A program made the position numbers and the translations under genes. The notes beneath the pieces were generated by a model that was not told where the DNA came from, made no database searches, and saw nothing but the letters and a program-made list of their open reading frames with translations. Below, piece after piece: positions 1 to 9,190 of a DNA stretch of 64,000 nucleotides. Location of the stretch: positions 62,001-126,000 of the forward strand of contig NZ_QPES01000001.1 of the NCBI RefSeq assembly GCF_009455685.1, in the 5' to 3' direction. This DNA is from Paraburkholderia hayleyella (GTDB taxonomy: Bacteria > Pseudomonadota > Gammaproteobacteria > Burkholderiales > Burkholderiaceae). Numbering within the stretch: position 1 is the first letter of the stretch; every line of letters begins with the position of its first letter.

Positions 1-385
1 CGACAAGGTAATCGAAGCCACCCGCCGCGTCCGCGCATTACGACCTGAACTCGCCATTGATGGCGATGTTCAGCTCGATGCCGCTATCGTCGCCGAGATC
101 GCTACGCGCAAGATCAGGCATTCACAAGTCGAAGGCCACGCCAACGTTCTGGTTTTTCCCAGCCTGGAAGCGGGCAACATCGGTTACAAGCTAGCCGAGC
201 GCATCGGTCAGGCAAGAGCCATCGGGCCTTTGCTCCAGGGCTTGCGTCAACCTGCCAACGATCTCTCGCGCGGCTGTAGCACCGAAGACATTTACTACGT
301 CATCGCGGTCACGACCGTTCAGGCGCAAGCTGCCGCGAAGCGCGAAGCCGCAAGTGCCACAATCCTGAGTTCATCGTCCAGTTAG
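1..385 (+). CDS. pta: Phosphate acetyltransferase, C-terminal part (5' end outside window)
   Basis: Frame 2 is open from the window edge to a TAG at 383-385 and gives 127 residues of the C-terminal catalytic domain of phosphate acetyltransferase, which interconverts acetyl phosphate and acetyl-CoA. The family's end motifs are visible: a VEGHANVLVFPSLEAGNIGYK block and NDLSRGCSTEDIYYVIAVTT near the C-terminus. The gene converges on the minus-strand soeCBA operon, with only 26 bases between the two stops. Beside sulfonate genes, Pta typically partners sulfoacetaldehyde acetyltransferase (Xsc) rather than acetate kinase; xsc would be expected to the left, outside this window, so that link is inferred. 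Confidence 0.9.
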   Translation, partial: DKVIEATRRVRALRPELAIDGDVQLDAAIVAEIATRKIRHSQVEGHANVLVFPSLEAGNIGYKLAERIGQARAIGPLLQGLRQPANDLSRGCSTEDIYYVIAVTTVQAQAAAKREAASATILSSSSS

Positions 386-411
386 TCTCATCATCAATGA
401 GCGAGCCTCGC

Positions 412-1359
412 TCAAGACACCCGCTGGTAATAAACATTCTGCGGATGCTGTGCTTCGGCAAAGAAGAACCAGCGTTCCGCCACAAGCCCCGCGTACTGAA
501 TCACGCATGCCGTACACAACAGCAGAGGCGCCATTGCCGAACACGCAGCCATCGCGCTCGCGCCGGTCAACGCGAACGGCAACGCAAACGCTGCCCCCAA
601 AAAGCCAAACTTGACGACCTGTAGCATCTGGGGCGTCTGGCCATGGAAAAATTCACGGGTATTGAACGACCCTGCGGTAAAGCCGCGTGAGGTCTGTACG
701 ATCTTCCCGCTCTTTATTCCGGTTGCGCTTTGCAACGTCGATTTGGGCCGCAGCCTGGCATTACGCACCAGCGCGGCAATCCGTCCGGCGCAGGCAGCGA
801 GTGTCAAAACGCAAGCGCCCAGTGCCAGCCCTCGCGTCAGCGACGGTGCAAACAACGCTGCGCAGGCGGCTGCCAGCGTGCAACCCGAGGCGCATCCTTG
901 CAACACAAAGTTCATCAGCGTGAGCGGGCTCGCCCACTCCTGCAAGAACCGCAGACACGCATAAATCATCGCGCTGCAAACAAACAAGGCGAGGCTTGCC
1001 AGCACACCACACGCACCGACCAGCAAAGTCCCATGCCAGTTCAGCCAGTGCGCCACGCCATAAGCGCACGTCAGCGCAAGAAACAGCGGCAGCGCGAGAC
1101 ATTCACGCGAGAGCCACGAGGTACGCCACATCGCCACCGCACGCCAGGCCCGCTCTGGATGCCCGAGATGAAAGAACGAGGCGAGCAGCCCAAGCAGGCC
1201 CAGCGTCAGCGCGGAAGCTGAACCAGCCAGATAGAACGCGGTGGGCACATCGAAGGCCGTCATCAACGAAAACGCCTCAACCAGCACAAGCGCGATGAGC
1301 AAGCCTTGTGCGGCACCTGACAGCGTAGTGAGAAAAACGACGGAAAAAGCAGGCCGCAT
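412..1359 (-). CDS. soeC: DmsC/SoeC-type membrane anchor subunit of a molybdoenzyme
   Basis: This 315-residue, almost entirely hydrophobic protein has about eight membrane segments, starting within the first 30 residues. It resembles the DmsC-type quinone-reactive anchor of DMSO-reductase-family complexes, including an early FFHLGHPERAWRA loop typical of the family. It is the last gene of an A-B-C operon, 60 bases after the iron-sulfur subunit. In SoeABC the anchor ties the cytoplasmic enzyme to the inner membrane and passes electrons to the quinone pool. The family is clear; assignment to sulfite oxidation rests on operon context, and a DMSO or polysulfide reductase anchor is the alternative. 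Confidence 0.8.
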   Translation of the reverse strand: MRPAFSVVFLTTLSGAAQGLLIALVLVEAFSLMTAFDVPTAFYLAGSASALTLGLLGLLASFFHLGHPERAWRAVAMWRTSWLSRECLALPLFLALTCAYGVAHWLNWHGTLLVGACGVLASLALFVCSAMIYACLRFLQEWASPLTLMNFVLQGCASGCTLAAACAALFAPSLTRGLALGACVLTLAACAGRIAALVRNARLRPKSTLQSATGIKSGKIVQTSRGFTAGSFNTREFFHGQTPQMLQVVKFGFLGAAFALPFALTGASAMAACSAMAPLLLCTACVIQYAGLVAERWFFFAEAQHPQNVYYQRVS

Positions 1360-1419
1360 GCGGTCTCCAGGAGGATTGATGTATTTGATGTATTGATGAC
1401 TACGCTTGCGTGTACTGCG

Positions 1420-2178
1420 TCAGCGGCGTTTGGCCAGGGCCACCAGGTTGATTTCGCCAGAAGCCCGTTGTGCGTCAAGCGCAGGCTCAGACGAACGCGC
1501 CGCCGCGCTAGCGCACGTCGACCCCTTGCCGCAGCCGCACGACGACGTAGTGGCAGAAGGTGGCGTCGGAACACGTGGCAGATAGTGATTCGATGGCCGC
1601 GTATTCCACTCGGGCATCAGCGCATAGCCACCGCGTGCGGCAATCGCCTGGGCCGCGGCCGATTCAGGATCGTGGATGTCACCAAAGATTCGCGCCGACG
1701 TCGGGCACGCGAGAACACAGGCAGGCTGACGCTCACGCTCCGGCAAAGCCTCGTTGTCGACACGATCGGAGCACAGGGTGCACTTCGTCATTTCCTTGCG
1801 CCCTTCGTCAAGCTCACGCGCGCCATATGGACACGCCCACGCGCAATACTTGCAGCCGATGCACTTGTCGTAATCGACCAGCACGATGCCATCTGCCTTG
1901 CGCTTATAGCTCGCGCCGGTCGGGCAAACCGGAACGCAGGGCGGGTCTTCGCAATGCAAGCACGACTTCGGAAAATGCACGGTTTCTGTCAGCGGAAATT
2001 CACCCGCCTCATAGGTTTGCACGCGATTGAAAAACGTCCCCGACGAATCTTCGTCATAAGGGTTCAGGTCAGCGAGACTGCCTGCGGCACCTGATGTGTT
2101 CCATTCCTTGCAACTGGTCACGCAAGCGTGGCAACCCACACAAACATTCAGGTCGATAACGAGGGCCATCTGGCTCAT
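1420..2178 (-). CDS. soeB: 4Fe-4S ferredoxin subunit of a molybdoenzyme (SoeB/DmsB type)
   Basis: A 252-residue electron-transfer subunit with four cysteine clusters: CVGCHACVTSC near residue 12, CLHCEDPPCVPVC, CIGCKYCAWAC, and a final CTLCSD with CVLACP. This is the DmsB/PhsB pattern binding four [4Fe-4S] clusters, which bridge the catalytic subunit and the membrane anchor. There is no signal peptide, so it acts on the cytoplasmic side. The C-terminal ~50 residues are Ser/Ala-rich and include an isolated SSCGCGKGS stretch outside the usual ferredoxin core. It lies between the catalytic and anchor genes, 59 bases after soeA, in one operon. Confidence 0.87.
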   Translation of the reverse strand: MSQMALVIDLNVCVGCHACVTSCKEWNTSGAAGSLADLNPYDEDSSGTFFNRVQTYEAGEFPLTETVHFPKSCLHCEDPPCVPVCPTGASYKRKADGIVLVDYDKCIGCKYCAWACPYGARELDEGRKEMTKCTLCSDRVDNEALPERERQPACVLACPTSARIFGDIHDPESAAAQAIAARGGYALMPEWNTRPSNHYLPRVPTPPSATTSSCGCGKGSTCASAAARSSEPALDAQRASGEINLVALAKRR

Positions 2179-2237
2179 CGTGGGCTCCGGGTTATGGATC
2201 GGTGTTTGATCAATTTTTCATTACCTTGAGTTAGCGT

Positions 2238-5156
2238 TTAATCACCTTTGAACGCGCGGCGCAGGCGCGCAGCGAATTCTCCGCTGCCGGCAAAATACGC
2301 CTGCACCCGCTGCACCACCCGCGACGAGCCGGGAAAAGGCTGCATCGGTGCGAACTGCGGCAAGGTCGTCGTGGCGTTGTCCTCAGCCGGATAAATCCGC
2401 ACGCGCACGTCATACCAGCCAGCCTGCCCGGTCACCGGATCGGAATTCGACAGATGCATTCCCGGCCGCGCCGCATCCGGAAGCTCATCGGTGATCACGT
2501 GATTCAGCAGAAAGCCGCGTTGTGATTCACTCGCACGCGGCCCAAGATTCCATGCCCCCGCCGCCTTGCCGATGGCATTCCACGTCCACACCGTGCCCGG
2601 TTCAACGGCCTCGCTATAGCGCGCCATGCAGCGCACCCGGCCCCAGGTCGACTCCGCATAAATCCAGGCGCCATCCGCGATGCCCTGTGTTGCCGCCAGC
2701 GCAGGATTGACGAACAGATAGTTTTCGCCATGAATTTGCCGCAGCCACGCGTTTTGCGAATCCCATGAGTGATACATCGCCATCGGCCGCTGCGTGATCG
2801 CGGCGAGCGGATAGCGCTGTGCATCGGTCACTTCGCACTCGAGCGGCGGATACCAGAATGGCAATGGATCGAAGTAGCGCGCAATGCGTTCGCGCAAATG
2901 TTCAGGCGGTTGCCGGCCTTGCGTTCGCCCTTGAGCGGCGAGACGGAATTTTTGCAGCACATCGGAATACAGCTGGATCACAACCGGCTCGCCAAACTTG
3001 CGCATGCCGTTAGCCACCGCCCACTCCATGTACGGGCCATTGCAGTTGCGCATGTATTGCAGCGCGTCGGGCAACGGGTAATGGAAGACACAGTTGTTCT
3101 TCGCGTACTGCTCCCATTGGCCGGGATTGGGCTCACCCACAACCTTCTTCGTGCCATCCTTGCCGCGCCAGCCCATGAGGAAACCCGTTCCCGAATCCGG
3201 TGCCGTCTGGAAATTAACAATGAAGTCGGGATAGTCACGAAACTTGCGCTCACCCTGCGCCGTCGTGAACGCGGGCAACCGGAGCCGGCTAGCCAGCTCA
3301 ACCAGCACTTCCTGAAACGGCTTGCATTGTCCCGTTGGCGGCAACACTGGTACACGCACCGAATCCATCGGCCCATCGAACTCGGAAATCGGACGATCCA
3401 GCATCGACATCGCGTCATGGCGCTCCAGATACGTGGTGTCGGGCAAGATCAAATCCGCGAACGCGGTCATCTCCGATTCAAACGCATCGCAAACCACCAG
3501 AAATGGAATTTTGTAGTCGCCATCCTCACGCTTGTCGGCCAGCATCGTGCGCACTTGCGCGGTATTCATCGACGAGTTCCACGCCATGTTGGCCATGAAA
3601 ATCAGGAGCGTGTCGATGGGATACGGGTCGCCACGCCATGCGTTGGTAATGACCGAATGCATCAGCCCATGCACGGCCAGCGGGTACTCCCATGAAAATG
3701 CCTTGTCGATCCGCACGGGCGCGCCCTGATCATCGATGAACAAATCTTCGGGGCCTGCTGGCCAGCCTAGCGGACCCGTTGCTAGCGGCGTATTGGGCTG
3801 AACCGCGCTGGGATGGTTCGGCGGTTTGGCCGAGGGCGGGACAGCGCGGGGATACGGTGCCTTGTGACGAAAACCACCCGGCCGGTCAATCGTGCCGAGC
3901 AGCGACATCAGCACCGCCAGGGCGCGGATTGTCTGAAACCCGTTCGAGTGCGCAGCCAGCCCGCGCATCGCATGAAAGGCGACCGGATTGCCTTCCACGG
4001 ATTCATGCGTCTTGCCCCATGAATCCGTCCACGGAATCGGCAAGACGATGCGATGGTCCCGCGCCATCGCCGCCATCTCATGCGCCAGTTGCCGGATTTT
4101 GTCCGCTGCGATGCCGGTAATCTCGGCGGCCCACTCGGGGGTACAGTGCGCGACCTGCTCGCGCAGCAAGGCAAACGAGGGCGCGACCGGTGTGCCATCG
4201 TCAAGCTGGTAACGCCCGTCGAGCGCGGGCTCTACGCCCTCCGTGTGATGCAGCACCGCGCGGTTCCGAACACGGTCCCACCAAAGACGGTTTTGTGGAT
4301 ACAGCGCATTTTTCTCGGGCGCCACGGCATCGCGGACAAACAAGCCGAAAGTATCGCTGTCTTCGCGCAGATCAATCAGCTCACCCGCATTCGTAAAACG
4401 CGCAACAAACGCGTGATCGAACGCATCGATTTCGATCAGTTCCCGAATCCAGGCCATGAACAGCGCACCATCGGTGCCAGGACGAATGGGCACCCATTCA
4501 TCGGCAATCGCGGCGTAACCGGTGCGTACCGGATTAATCGCAATGAAACGTCCTCCGGCGCGCTTGAATTTAGACAAGGCGATCTTGAGCGGATTGGAAT
4601 GGTGATCTTCGGCCGTGCCGATCATGAAGAACAACTTGGCACGCTCGAGATCCGGGCCACCGAACTCCCAGAATGAGCCACCCATCGTGTAGATCATCCC
4701 CGCGGCCATGTTGACCGAACAAAACCCGCCATGCGCTGCGTAGTTGGGCGTTCCAAACTGTTTGGCAAAGAGCCCGGTCAGCGCCTGCATCTGGTCGCGG
4801 CCCGTGAAGAGCGCGAACTTTTTTGGATCGGTTGCCCGCAGATGGGCCAGACGCTTCTCCAGCACCGCGAATGCGGTTTCCCACGATACAGGTTCGAACT
4901 GCGCATCGCCTCGCTCGCTGCCAGGCTTGCGCATCAGCGGCTGCGTCAGGCGCGCGGGCGAATACTGCTTCATGATGCCCGCCGAACCCTTCGCGCAGAT
5001 CACGCCCTGATTCAGCGGATGCTCTGGATTGCCGTCGATATAACGCACCTCGCCATCACGCAGATGCACGCGGATACCGCAACGGCACGCGCACATATAA
5101 CAGGTTGTTGTTTTTATCTCGAGCTTTTCGTTTTGCTCGCGCACGCCATGTTTCAT
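2238..5156 (-). CDS. soeA: Cytoplasmic molybdopterin oxidoreductase, probable sulfite dehydrogenase SoeA
   Basis: A bis-MGD molybdoenzyme catalytic subunit of 972 residues. The N-terminus has the [4Fe-4S] motif C19-x2-C22-x3-C26 and C54, followed by the molybdopterin core and a C-terminal dinucleotide-binding domain. HGGFCSVN near residue 135 could supply the Mo cysteine ligand. There is no twin-arginine signal, so unlike DmsA or PhsA the enzyme should stay in the cytoplasm, as SoeA does. The ATG at 5156 is chosen over an in-frame start 36 bases upstream because AAGGAAC lies at proper spacing before it. It heads the A-B-C operon. Sulfite to sulfate oxidation is inferred from localisation and neighbours; the molybdoenzyme family itself is certain. 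Confidence 0.85.
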   Translation of the reverse strand: MKHGVREQNEKLEIKTTTCYMCACRCGIRVHLRDGEVRYIDGNPEHPLNQGVICAKGSAGIMKQYSPARLTQPLMRKPGSERGDAQFEPVSWETAFAVLEKRLAHLRATDPKKFALFTGRDQMQALTGLFAKQFGTPNYAAHGGFCSVNMAAGMIYTMGGSFWEFGGPDLERAKLFFMIGTAEDHHSNPLKIALSKFKRAGGRFIAINPVRTGYAAIADEWVPIRPGTDGALFMAWIRELIEIDAFDHAFVARFTNAGELIDLREDSDTFGLFVRDAVAPEKNALYPQNRLWWDRVRNRAVLHHTEGVEPALDGRYQLDDGTPVAPSFALLREQVAHCTPEWAAEITGIAADKIRQLAHEMAAMARDHRIVLPIPWTDSWGKTHESVEGNPVAFHAMRGLAAHSNGFQTIRALAVLMSLLGTIDRPGGFRHKAPYPRAVPPSAKPPNHPSAVQPNTPLATGPLGWPAGPEDLFIDDQGAPVRIDKAFSWEYPLAVHGLMHSVITNAWRGDPYPIDTLLIFMANMAWNSSMNTAQVRTMLADKREDGDYKIPFLVVCDAFESEMTAFADLILPDTTYLERHDAMSMLDRPISEFDGPMDSVRVPVLPPTGQCKPFQEVLVELASRLRLPAFTTAQGERKFRDYPDFIVNFQTAPDSGTGFLMGWRGKDGTKKVVGEPNPGQWEQYAKNNCVFHYPLPDALQYMRNCNGPYMEWAVANGMRKFGEPVVIQLYSDVLQKFRLAAQGRTQGRQPPEHLRERIARYFDPLPFWYPPLECEVTDAQRYPLAAITQRPMAMYHSWDSQNAWLRQIHGENYLFVNPALAATQGIADGAWIYAESTWGRVRCMARYSEAVEPGTVWTWNAIGKAAGAWNLGPRASESQRGFLLNHVITDELPDAARPGMHLSNSDPVTGQAGWYDVRVRIYPAEDNATTTLPQFAPMQPFPGSSRVVQRVQAYFAGSGEFAARLRRAFKGD

Positions 5157-5330
5157 GAATGTTCCTTGTCCGCATAGCGGGATTTGCGGCAACCCGCCAT
5201 GCTTGCAGTTCGATCTCCGGTTGCCCGCCAGGCGATGATGGCGCGGGCCGCGCCTGGCATGTCTCGTCGCGCTTTTTGTCTGCCTTGTTTTTCTGCCGTC
5301 GCTCGTTGTGCGTCGCTACCTGGCGTCCGG

Positions 5331-6806
5331 TCAATGCGTCTTTTCAAGCGCACGGCGGAAATTACCATGCACCGGGTCCACCGTACACGCTTCGATTTCC
5401 ACCGTTGCTGAATGCCCGCGCCCAGGCTTGCCATACAGGCGGCGCCATGCATAAGCGGCCAGCAGCACGCCGAAGCTCACGAGACCCAGCCACAGCGGCT
5501 TGCGCTGCCCAGGAATAAACGCCATCGCCACGAGGATGCTGATCATGCCAAGAATGGCCAGCCAGGTCAGATACGGAAAACACCACATCCGGACCTTGAG
5601 CCTGCCTGCGGCCTCACGCTCGAGCTTCTTGCGCAAACGCAGTTGCGAAAGCGCGATCAACAGATAGACGAAGAGCGCCACGGTGCCATATGAATTGACC
5701 AGAAAGGCAAACACGGTATCGGGCGAGATGTACGACATGACAACCGAGACATAGCCAAACACCGTGCCCAGCAAGATCGCACGGACCGGCACGCCATGCC
5801 GGTTGACGCTGGCGAACACAGCAGGCGCATCGCCATGACGCGTCAAGGCAAACATCATCCGCGATGCCGCGTACAGCCCGGAATTCAACGCTGACAGCAC
5901 CGCTGTCAGCACGATAGCGTTCATCACCGCGGCGGCGGCAGGCAGGTTCATCGCTTCGAGCGCGCTGACATAGGGCGTTGCCATCTGTGGTGAATTCCAC
6001 GGCACCAGCAACACGACGAGCAACACCGAGCCCACGTAAAACACCAGCACACGCGTAATCACCGAGTTCGTCGCCTTCGCTACCGCTTTCGCAGGCTCAT
6101 GGGCTTCCGCCGCCGCGATGGTGACAATCTCCGCGCCGAAGTAAAAGCCCGTTGCAGCAACCGCCCCGCTCATCACCGGGCCGATGCCGTTGGGCATGAG
6201 TCCGCCATGATCGAGCAGCGTAGGCAAGACAGCAGTGGTATGCATCGACGCGGGCCACCAACCCAGCACATACAACCCACCGAGAAACAGAAACACGATG
6301 ATCGCCGTCACCTTGACCGATGAAAACCAGAATTCGAATTCACCGTAACTGCCGACCGATAGCAAGTTCGTCGCGCTCAACATGACGAGCAACGTGAGGC
6401 TGATGGCCCAGGCAGGGGCCTCCGGCAACCAGAACTGCACCAGCTTCGCGCCCGCCACAGCTTCGACCGCGACGACGATCACCCAGAAATACCAGTACAT
6501 CCAGCCGGTTAAAAAGCCCGCTAGCCGGCCCGGCCCATGCGCGCCCGCAAACGCTAACCGGGCATATTCATAGAACGAGCCCACGGCAGGCATCGCGCAG
6601 GCCATCTCACCCAGCATCCGCATGACCAGCACGACCAGCGCGCCAGTCATGAGAAACGACAGCACCGCCGCGGGTCCTGCCTGCTGAATCACCACGCCAC
6701 TGCCGACAAAAAGCCCCGCGCCGATCACCCCACCGAGCGCGATCATCGTCATGTGGCGCTGCTTGAGCCCGCACTTCAGTTCACTTTTATCCATCGAGGG
6801 TTGCAT
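5331..6806 (-). CDS. Amino acid permease, APC superfamily (AAT/GabP-like)
   Basis: A 491-residue transporter with about twelve membrane helices and the APC/AAT N-terminal signature MIALGGVIGAGLFVGSG near residue 21. GGAGACGAC in front of the ATG at 6806 supports this start. It lies between the putative taurine dehydrogenase genes and soeABC, all on the minus strand, with gaps of 174 and 224 bases, so it may have its own promoter. AAT-family members carry amino acids such as GABA, aromatic or cationic ones by proton symport. In this context taurine or a related amine is a reasonable but unproven substrate. Confidence 0.82.
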   Translation of the reverse strand: MQPSMDKSELKCGLKQRHMTMIALGGVIGAGLFVGSGVVIQQAGPAAVLSFLMTGALVVLVMRMLGEMACAMPAVGSFYEYARLAFAGAHGPGRLAGFLTGWMYWYFWVIVVAVEAVAGAKLVQFWLPEAPAWAISLTLLVMLSATNLLSVGSYGEFEFWFSSVKVTAIIVFLFLGGLYVLGWWPASMHTTAVLPTLLDHGGLMPNGIGPVMSGAVAATGFYFGAEIVTIAAAEAHEPAKAVAKATNSVITRVLVFYVGSVLLVVLLVPWNSPQMATPYVSALEAMNLPAAAAVMNAIVLTAVLSALNSGLYAASRMMFALTRHGDAPAVFASVNRHGVPVRAILLGTVFGYVSVVMSYISPDTVFAFLVNSYGTVALFVYLLIALSQLRLRKKLEREAAGRLKVRMWCFPYLTWLAILGMISILVAMAFIPGQRKPLWLGLVSFGVLLAAYAWRRLYGKPGRGHSATVEIEACTVDPVHGNFRRALEKTH

Positions 6807-7030
6807 GTCGTCTCCACATCTGGATTATCTGAACACCGCGCGTGCCACCTGTGTCTGGAACGCTCCCTGGTCTCAACCCTGGCAAGGCAGTTGCCCGCAC
6901 ACCTCAGCGCAGGGGTCTTTTTTGCTTTTAATGAATGACGTGTGCAGACCCGCACGGGGCAGAAGCAGGATGGTGACCGCGCAGTTGTCCGGCCTGGCTG
7001 TCTCGCGCCATCGCCACCGGTGGGTCACGC

Positions 7031-8449
7031 TCAGGGCTTCTCGTCGCGCCTGAAATACGACTGATAGAGCAGCCGTTGTCCGACACGGCGGAAAGGCGCA
7101 AACAAATGGCCTGGCAACGCAGAAGTAAAGATCGGCAGCGAGAGCGCAGCGGAGCGCTTGCCCGCGATCTGTTCGGCGAGCCTTCGGCCAGCCTGCTGCG
7201 AATACGACACGCCATTGCCGCCGTAGCCCAGCGCGTAATAAACAGACTGCGATGCGTCCGGCTGACAGATACGCGGCATCATGTCGTGGCTGACATCGAC
7301 CCAGCCCCACCAGGAGTAATCAATCGCAATGCCGCGCAACGCAGGAAACTTGCGCGCCATGCCCTCCTTGAGCATCTCCAGGTGACGTGGATGGGATGCG
7401 TCCTGCCCCGTAATGGCGCTACGGCTGCCAATTTGCAGACGCTGATCGGGGAGGAAGCGGTAATAAAAACGCAGCGTGCGGGTATCGGTGAGTACCTGCG
7501 TCGTGCGGAAATTACAGGCAAGGCGTTCCTGCTCGTTGAGCGGACGCGTCACCAGCGAGTTCGACAGAATCGGCATGATGCGGCTACGCAATGACGGATG
7601 CAGTGTCTGCGAGGTATACGCGCCGCTCGCAATGCCCACCGAACGGGCCCGTACCGTGCCGCCCGGCGTATGCAAATGATGCACACCGTTCACGGTTTCC
7701 CATCCACTCACCGGGCTGCAGGTGTACACCCGGGCACCCGCTTGCCGCGCCAGCTTCAAATAACCAAAAGCCAGTTTTAACGCATGAATGCCGATGCCTT
7801 CGAGCTCATGCAGCGCACCGGCTGCTTCGCAATCGTTGACGTACTCGCGGCGCAGTGTCTCCTGACTCAGCAACTCGGAGGGGTAGCCAAACACATCCTT
7901 CCAGACTTTCGCTTCCGCCGCGAGCCGGGCCATGACGCGTGGCCGGTGGGCAATCAGAAAATGGCCGCCCGGCTGCGGCTCACAATCAATCTCGGCCACC
8001 AGCGTCTTGAAGTGATCGAAGCCTTGCTGGATTTCGTCATGCATTTGCAACGCGACGTCCTTGCCCCAGCGCGCAATCCATTGCGAGCGCGAAAGCCGTC
8101 CCACCGCGTTTTGGCCCTGGCCGCCATTGCGGCTGCTACAGCCCCAGCTCGTCCTGTTGGCTTCCAGCACGACAGCCTTGATGCCATGCTCGCGGGCCAG
8201 GCACAACGCCGCGGCCAGTCCGGTATAGCCCCCGCCGATGATGGCGACATCCACATCGAGATCCTGTGTCACCGGGCCATCGTCCGCCGGCGGCACTCCG
8301 GCTGTCGCTACCCAGTAAGTCGGCGCATATTGCCGGCCCTGCCCCGGTCCTGGCGAAACCAGAGGGTCGTAGACCGGATCGTAGGGTGTATCGCTAGCGC
8401 CACCCGCCATCACGCCATGCGTGACTGCCCCGACCGAGCTGTATGTCAT
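7031..8449 (-). CDS. tauY: FAD-dependent oxidoreductase (DAO family), probable taurine dehydrogenase large subunit
   Basis: A 472-residue DAO-fold flavoprotein with an N-terminal Rossmann motif VAIIGGGYTGLAAAL near residue 70 and a SSRNGGQ flavin-loop motif. The ATG at 8449 is preceded by GAGGAG, whereas an in-frame start 27 bases upstream has no such site. The size (about 51 kDa) and the tightly linked small NTF2-like gene (33-base gap) match TauY of the TauXY taurine dehydrogenase, which deaminates taurine to sulfoacetaldehyde. The close alternative is a gamma-glutamylputrescine oxidase (PuuB) type enzyme; the neighbouring pta and soeABC favour taurine. Family certain, substrate inferred. 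Confidence 0.8.
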   Translation of the reverse strand: MTYSSVGAVTHGVMAGGASDTPYDPVYDPLVSPGPGQGRQYAPTYWVATAGVPPADDGPVTQDLDVDVAIIGGGYTGLAAALCLAREHGIKAVVLEANRTSWGCSSRNGGQGQNAVGRLSRSQWIARWGKDVALQMHDEIQQGFDHFKTLVAEIDCEPQPGGHFLIAHRPRVMARLAAEAKVWKDVFGYPSELLSQETLRREYVNDCEAAGALHELEGIGIHALKLAFGYLKLARQAGARVYTCSPVSGWETVNGVHHLHTPGGTVRARSVGIASGAYTSQTLHPSLRSRIMPILSNSLVTRPLNEQERLACNFRTTQVLTDTRTLRFYYRFLPDQRLQIGSRSAITGQDASHPRHLEMLKEGMARKFPALRGIAIDYSWWGWVDVSHDMMPRICQPDASQSVYYALGYGGNGVSYSQQAGRRLAEQIAGKRSAALSLPIFTSALPGHLFAPFRRVGQRLLYQSYFRRDEKP

Positions 8450-8482
8450 GTGCGGCTCCTCGTTAATCCCAGACAATCAGAC

Positions 8483-8923
8483 TCAGACGTTTTGCGGCGG
8501 ACGATCCTTGCGGAAGGCACGCTTGACGGCAATGAGCCCATCACGGAAAACGAACAGGTCGCAACCTTGCGCTTCGATCCGTCTGCCATCCCGATGCGTT
8601 CCCGTAAAGAGCCATTCGGACACGCCGCGTTCACCCATCGTGTAATGGCAGCTATCGCCCCAGTGCGCATCGGGAAAATTTCTAAACACCGCATCAAACG
8701 CCTCACGTACCGCAGCCTGGCCTACAAAACGCGCGCCGTAAGTTTCCTTGCCGCCGGCCGCCTCGAAGACACAATCGGGGGTCATCAAATGCATCAGCGC
8801 CTTGGCATCGTGGCGATTGAATGCCGCTGAAAATTCGATGAGCGTCTCTACGTTCGTACCGGGTTGTGCTGTTTGCGTGGGTTGTACGGGGGGCGTGGGG
8901 GGAGCTGTTTGTGGGCTGCTCAT
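8483..8923 (-). CDS. tauX: NTF2/SnoaL-like protein, probable taurine dehydrogenase small subunit
   Basis: A protein of 146 residues with a SnoaL/NTF2-like cone fold from about residue 30 on (FSAAFNRHDAKALMHLM, then a cluster of Trp, Asp and Gly typical of the fold). The first ~28 residues are Pro/Thr/Gln-rich and probably disordered. The ATG at 8923 has CAGGAG upstream at good spacing; the longer in-frame version lacks support. It is the first gene of the pair with the FAD oxidoreductase. A ~16-kDa partner beside a ~51-kDa flavoprotein is the TauX/TauY arrangement. Without that context it would only be called a nuclear-transport-factor-2 family protein. Confidence 0.75.
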   Translation of the reverse strand: MSSPQTAPPTPPVQPTQTAQPGTNVETLIEFSAAFNRHDAKALMHLMTPDCVFEAAGGKETYGARFVGQAAVREAFDAVFRNFPDAHWGDSCHYTMGERGVSEWLFTGTHRDGRRIEAQGCDLFVFRDGLIAVKRAFRKDRPPQNV

Positions 8924-9101
8924 CTGAGTCTCCTGTCTGCTTTTTTTGCTTCGTTCAGTGCGTCCGCCGTTGTCCGGCAACGTGCAAAAAATTGTAGGCA
9001 GGCCCATTCACGGCAGGTAGGACCAGTGCTGGCGTATCGCCTGGTACAGTGCGATACCCCTGCATACGGTTTGATGCAGTGCAATGCGATCGCGCACTGC
9101 G

Positions 9102-9110
9102 TGATAAAAT
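9102..9110 (+). promoter_or_regulatory. Probable extended -10 promoter of queCED
   Basis: TGATAAAAT matches an extended -10 element (TG, one base, TAAAAT). No good -35 is seen 17 bases upstream. Transcription would begin near 9117 and give a leader of about 175 bases before the queC GTG. The 370 bases between tauX and queC hold this element, the hairpin below and no gene. Confidence 0.45.
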
Positions 9111-9155
9111 CGCCGCAAACTCAAGGGCTTAAAGGGTTTTTCAAGGGCTTAATTC

Positions 9156-9190
9156 AAGGACTTGCAGATATGCCAGACAAGTCCTTTTTT
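9156..9190 (+). terminator. Terminator-like hairpin in the queC leader (possible attenuator)
   Basis: AAGGACTTG at 9156-9164 pairs perfectly with CAAGTCCTT at 9178-9186, and the T-run continues to 9190: an intrinsic terminator on the plus strand. No plus-strand gene ends nearby, so it sits inside the queC leader. Two near-copies of its 5' arm, each containing CAAGGGCTT, lie upstream at 9122-9130 and 9142-9150. Confidence 0.6.

Noticed and set aside
9076..9113. A possible H-type pseudoknot (stem GCAGTGC/GCACTGC, loop GCGAT pairing with ATCGC) resembling a preQ1 riboswitch before queC
   Set aside because: The pairing overlaps the likely -10 element, the loop GCGATCGC is self-complementary, and the consensus preQ1 aptamer bases are absent.
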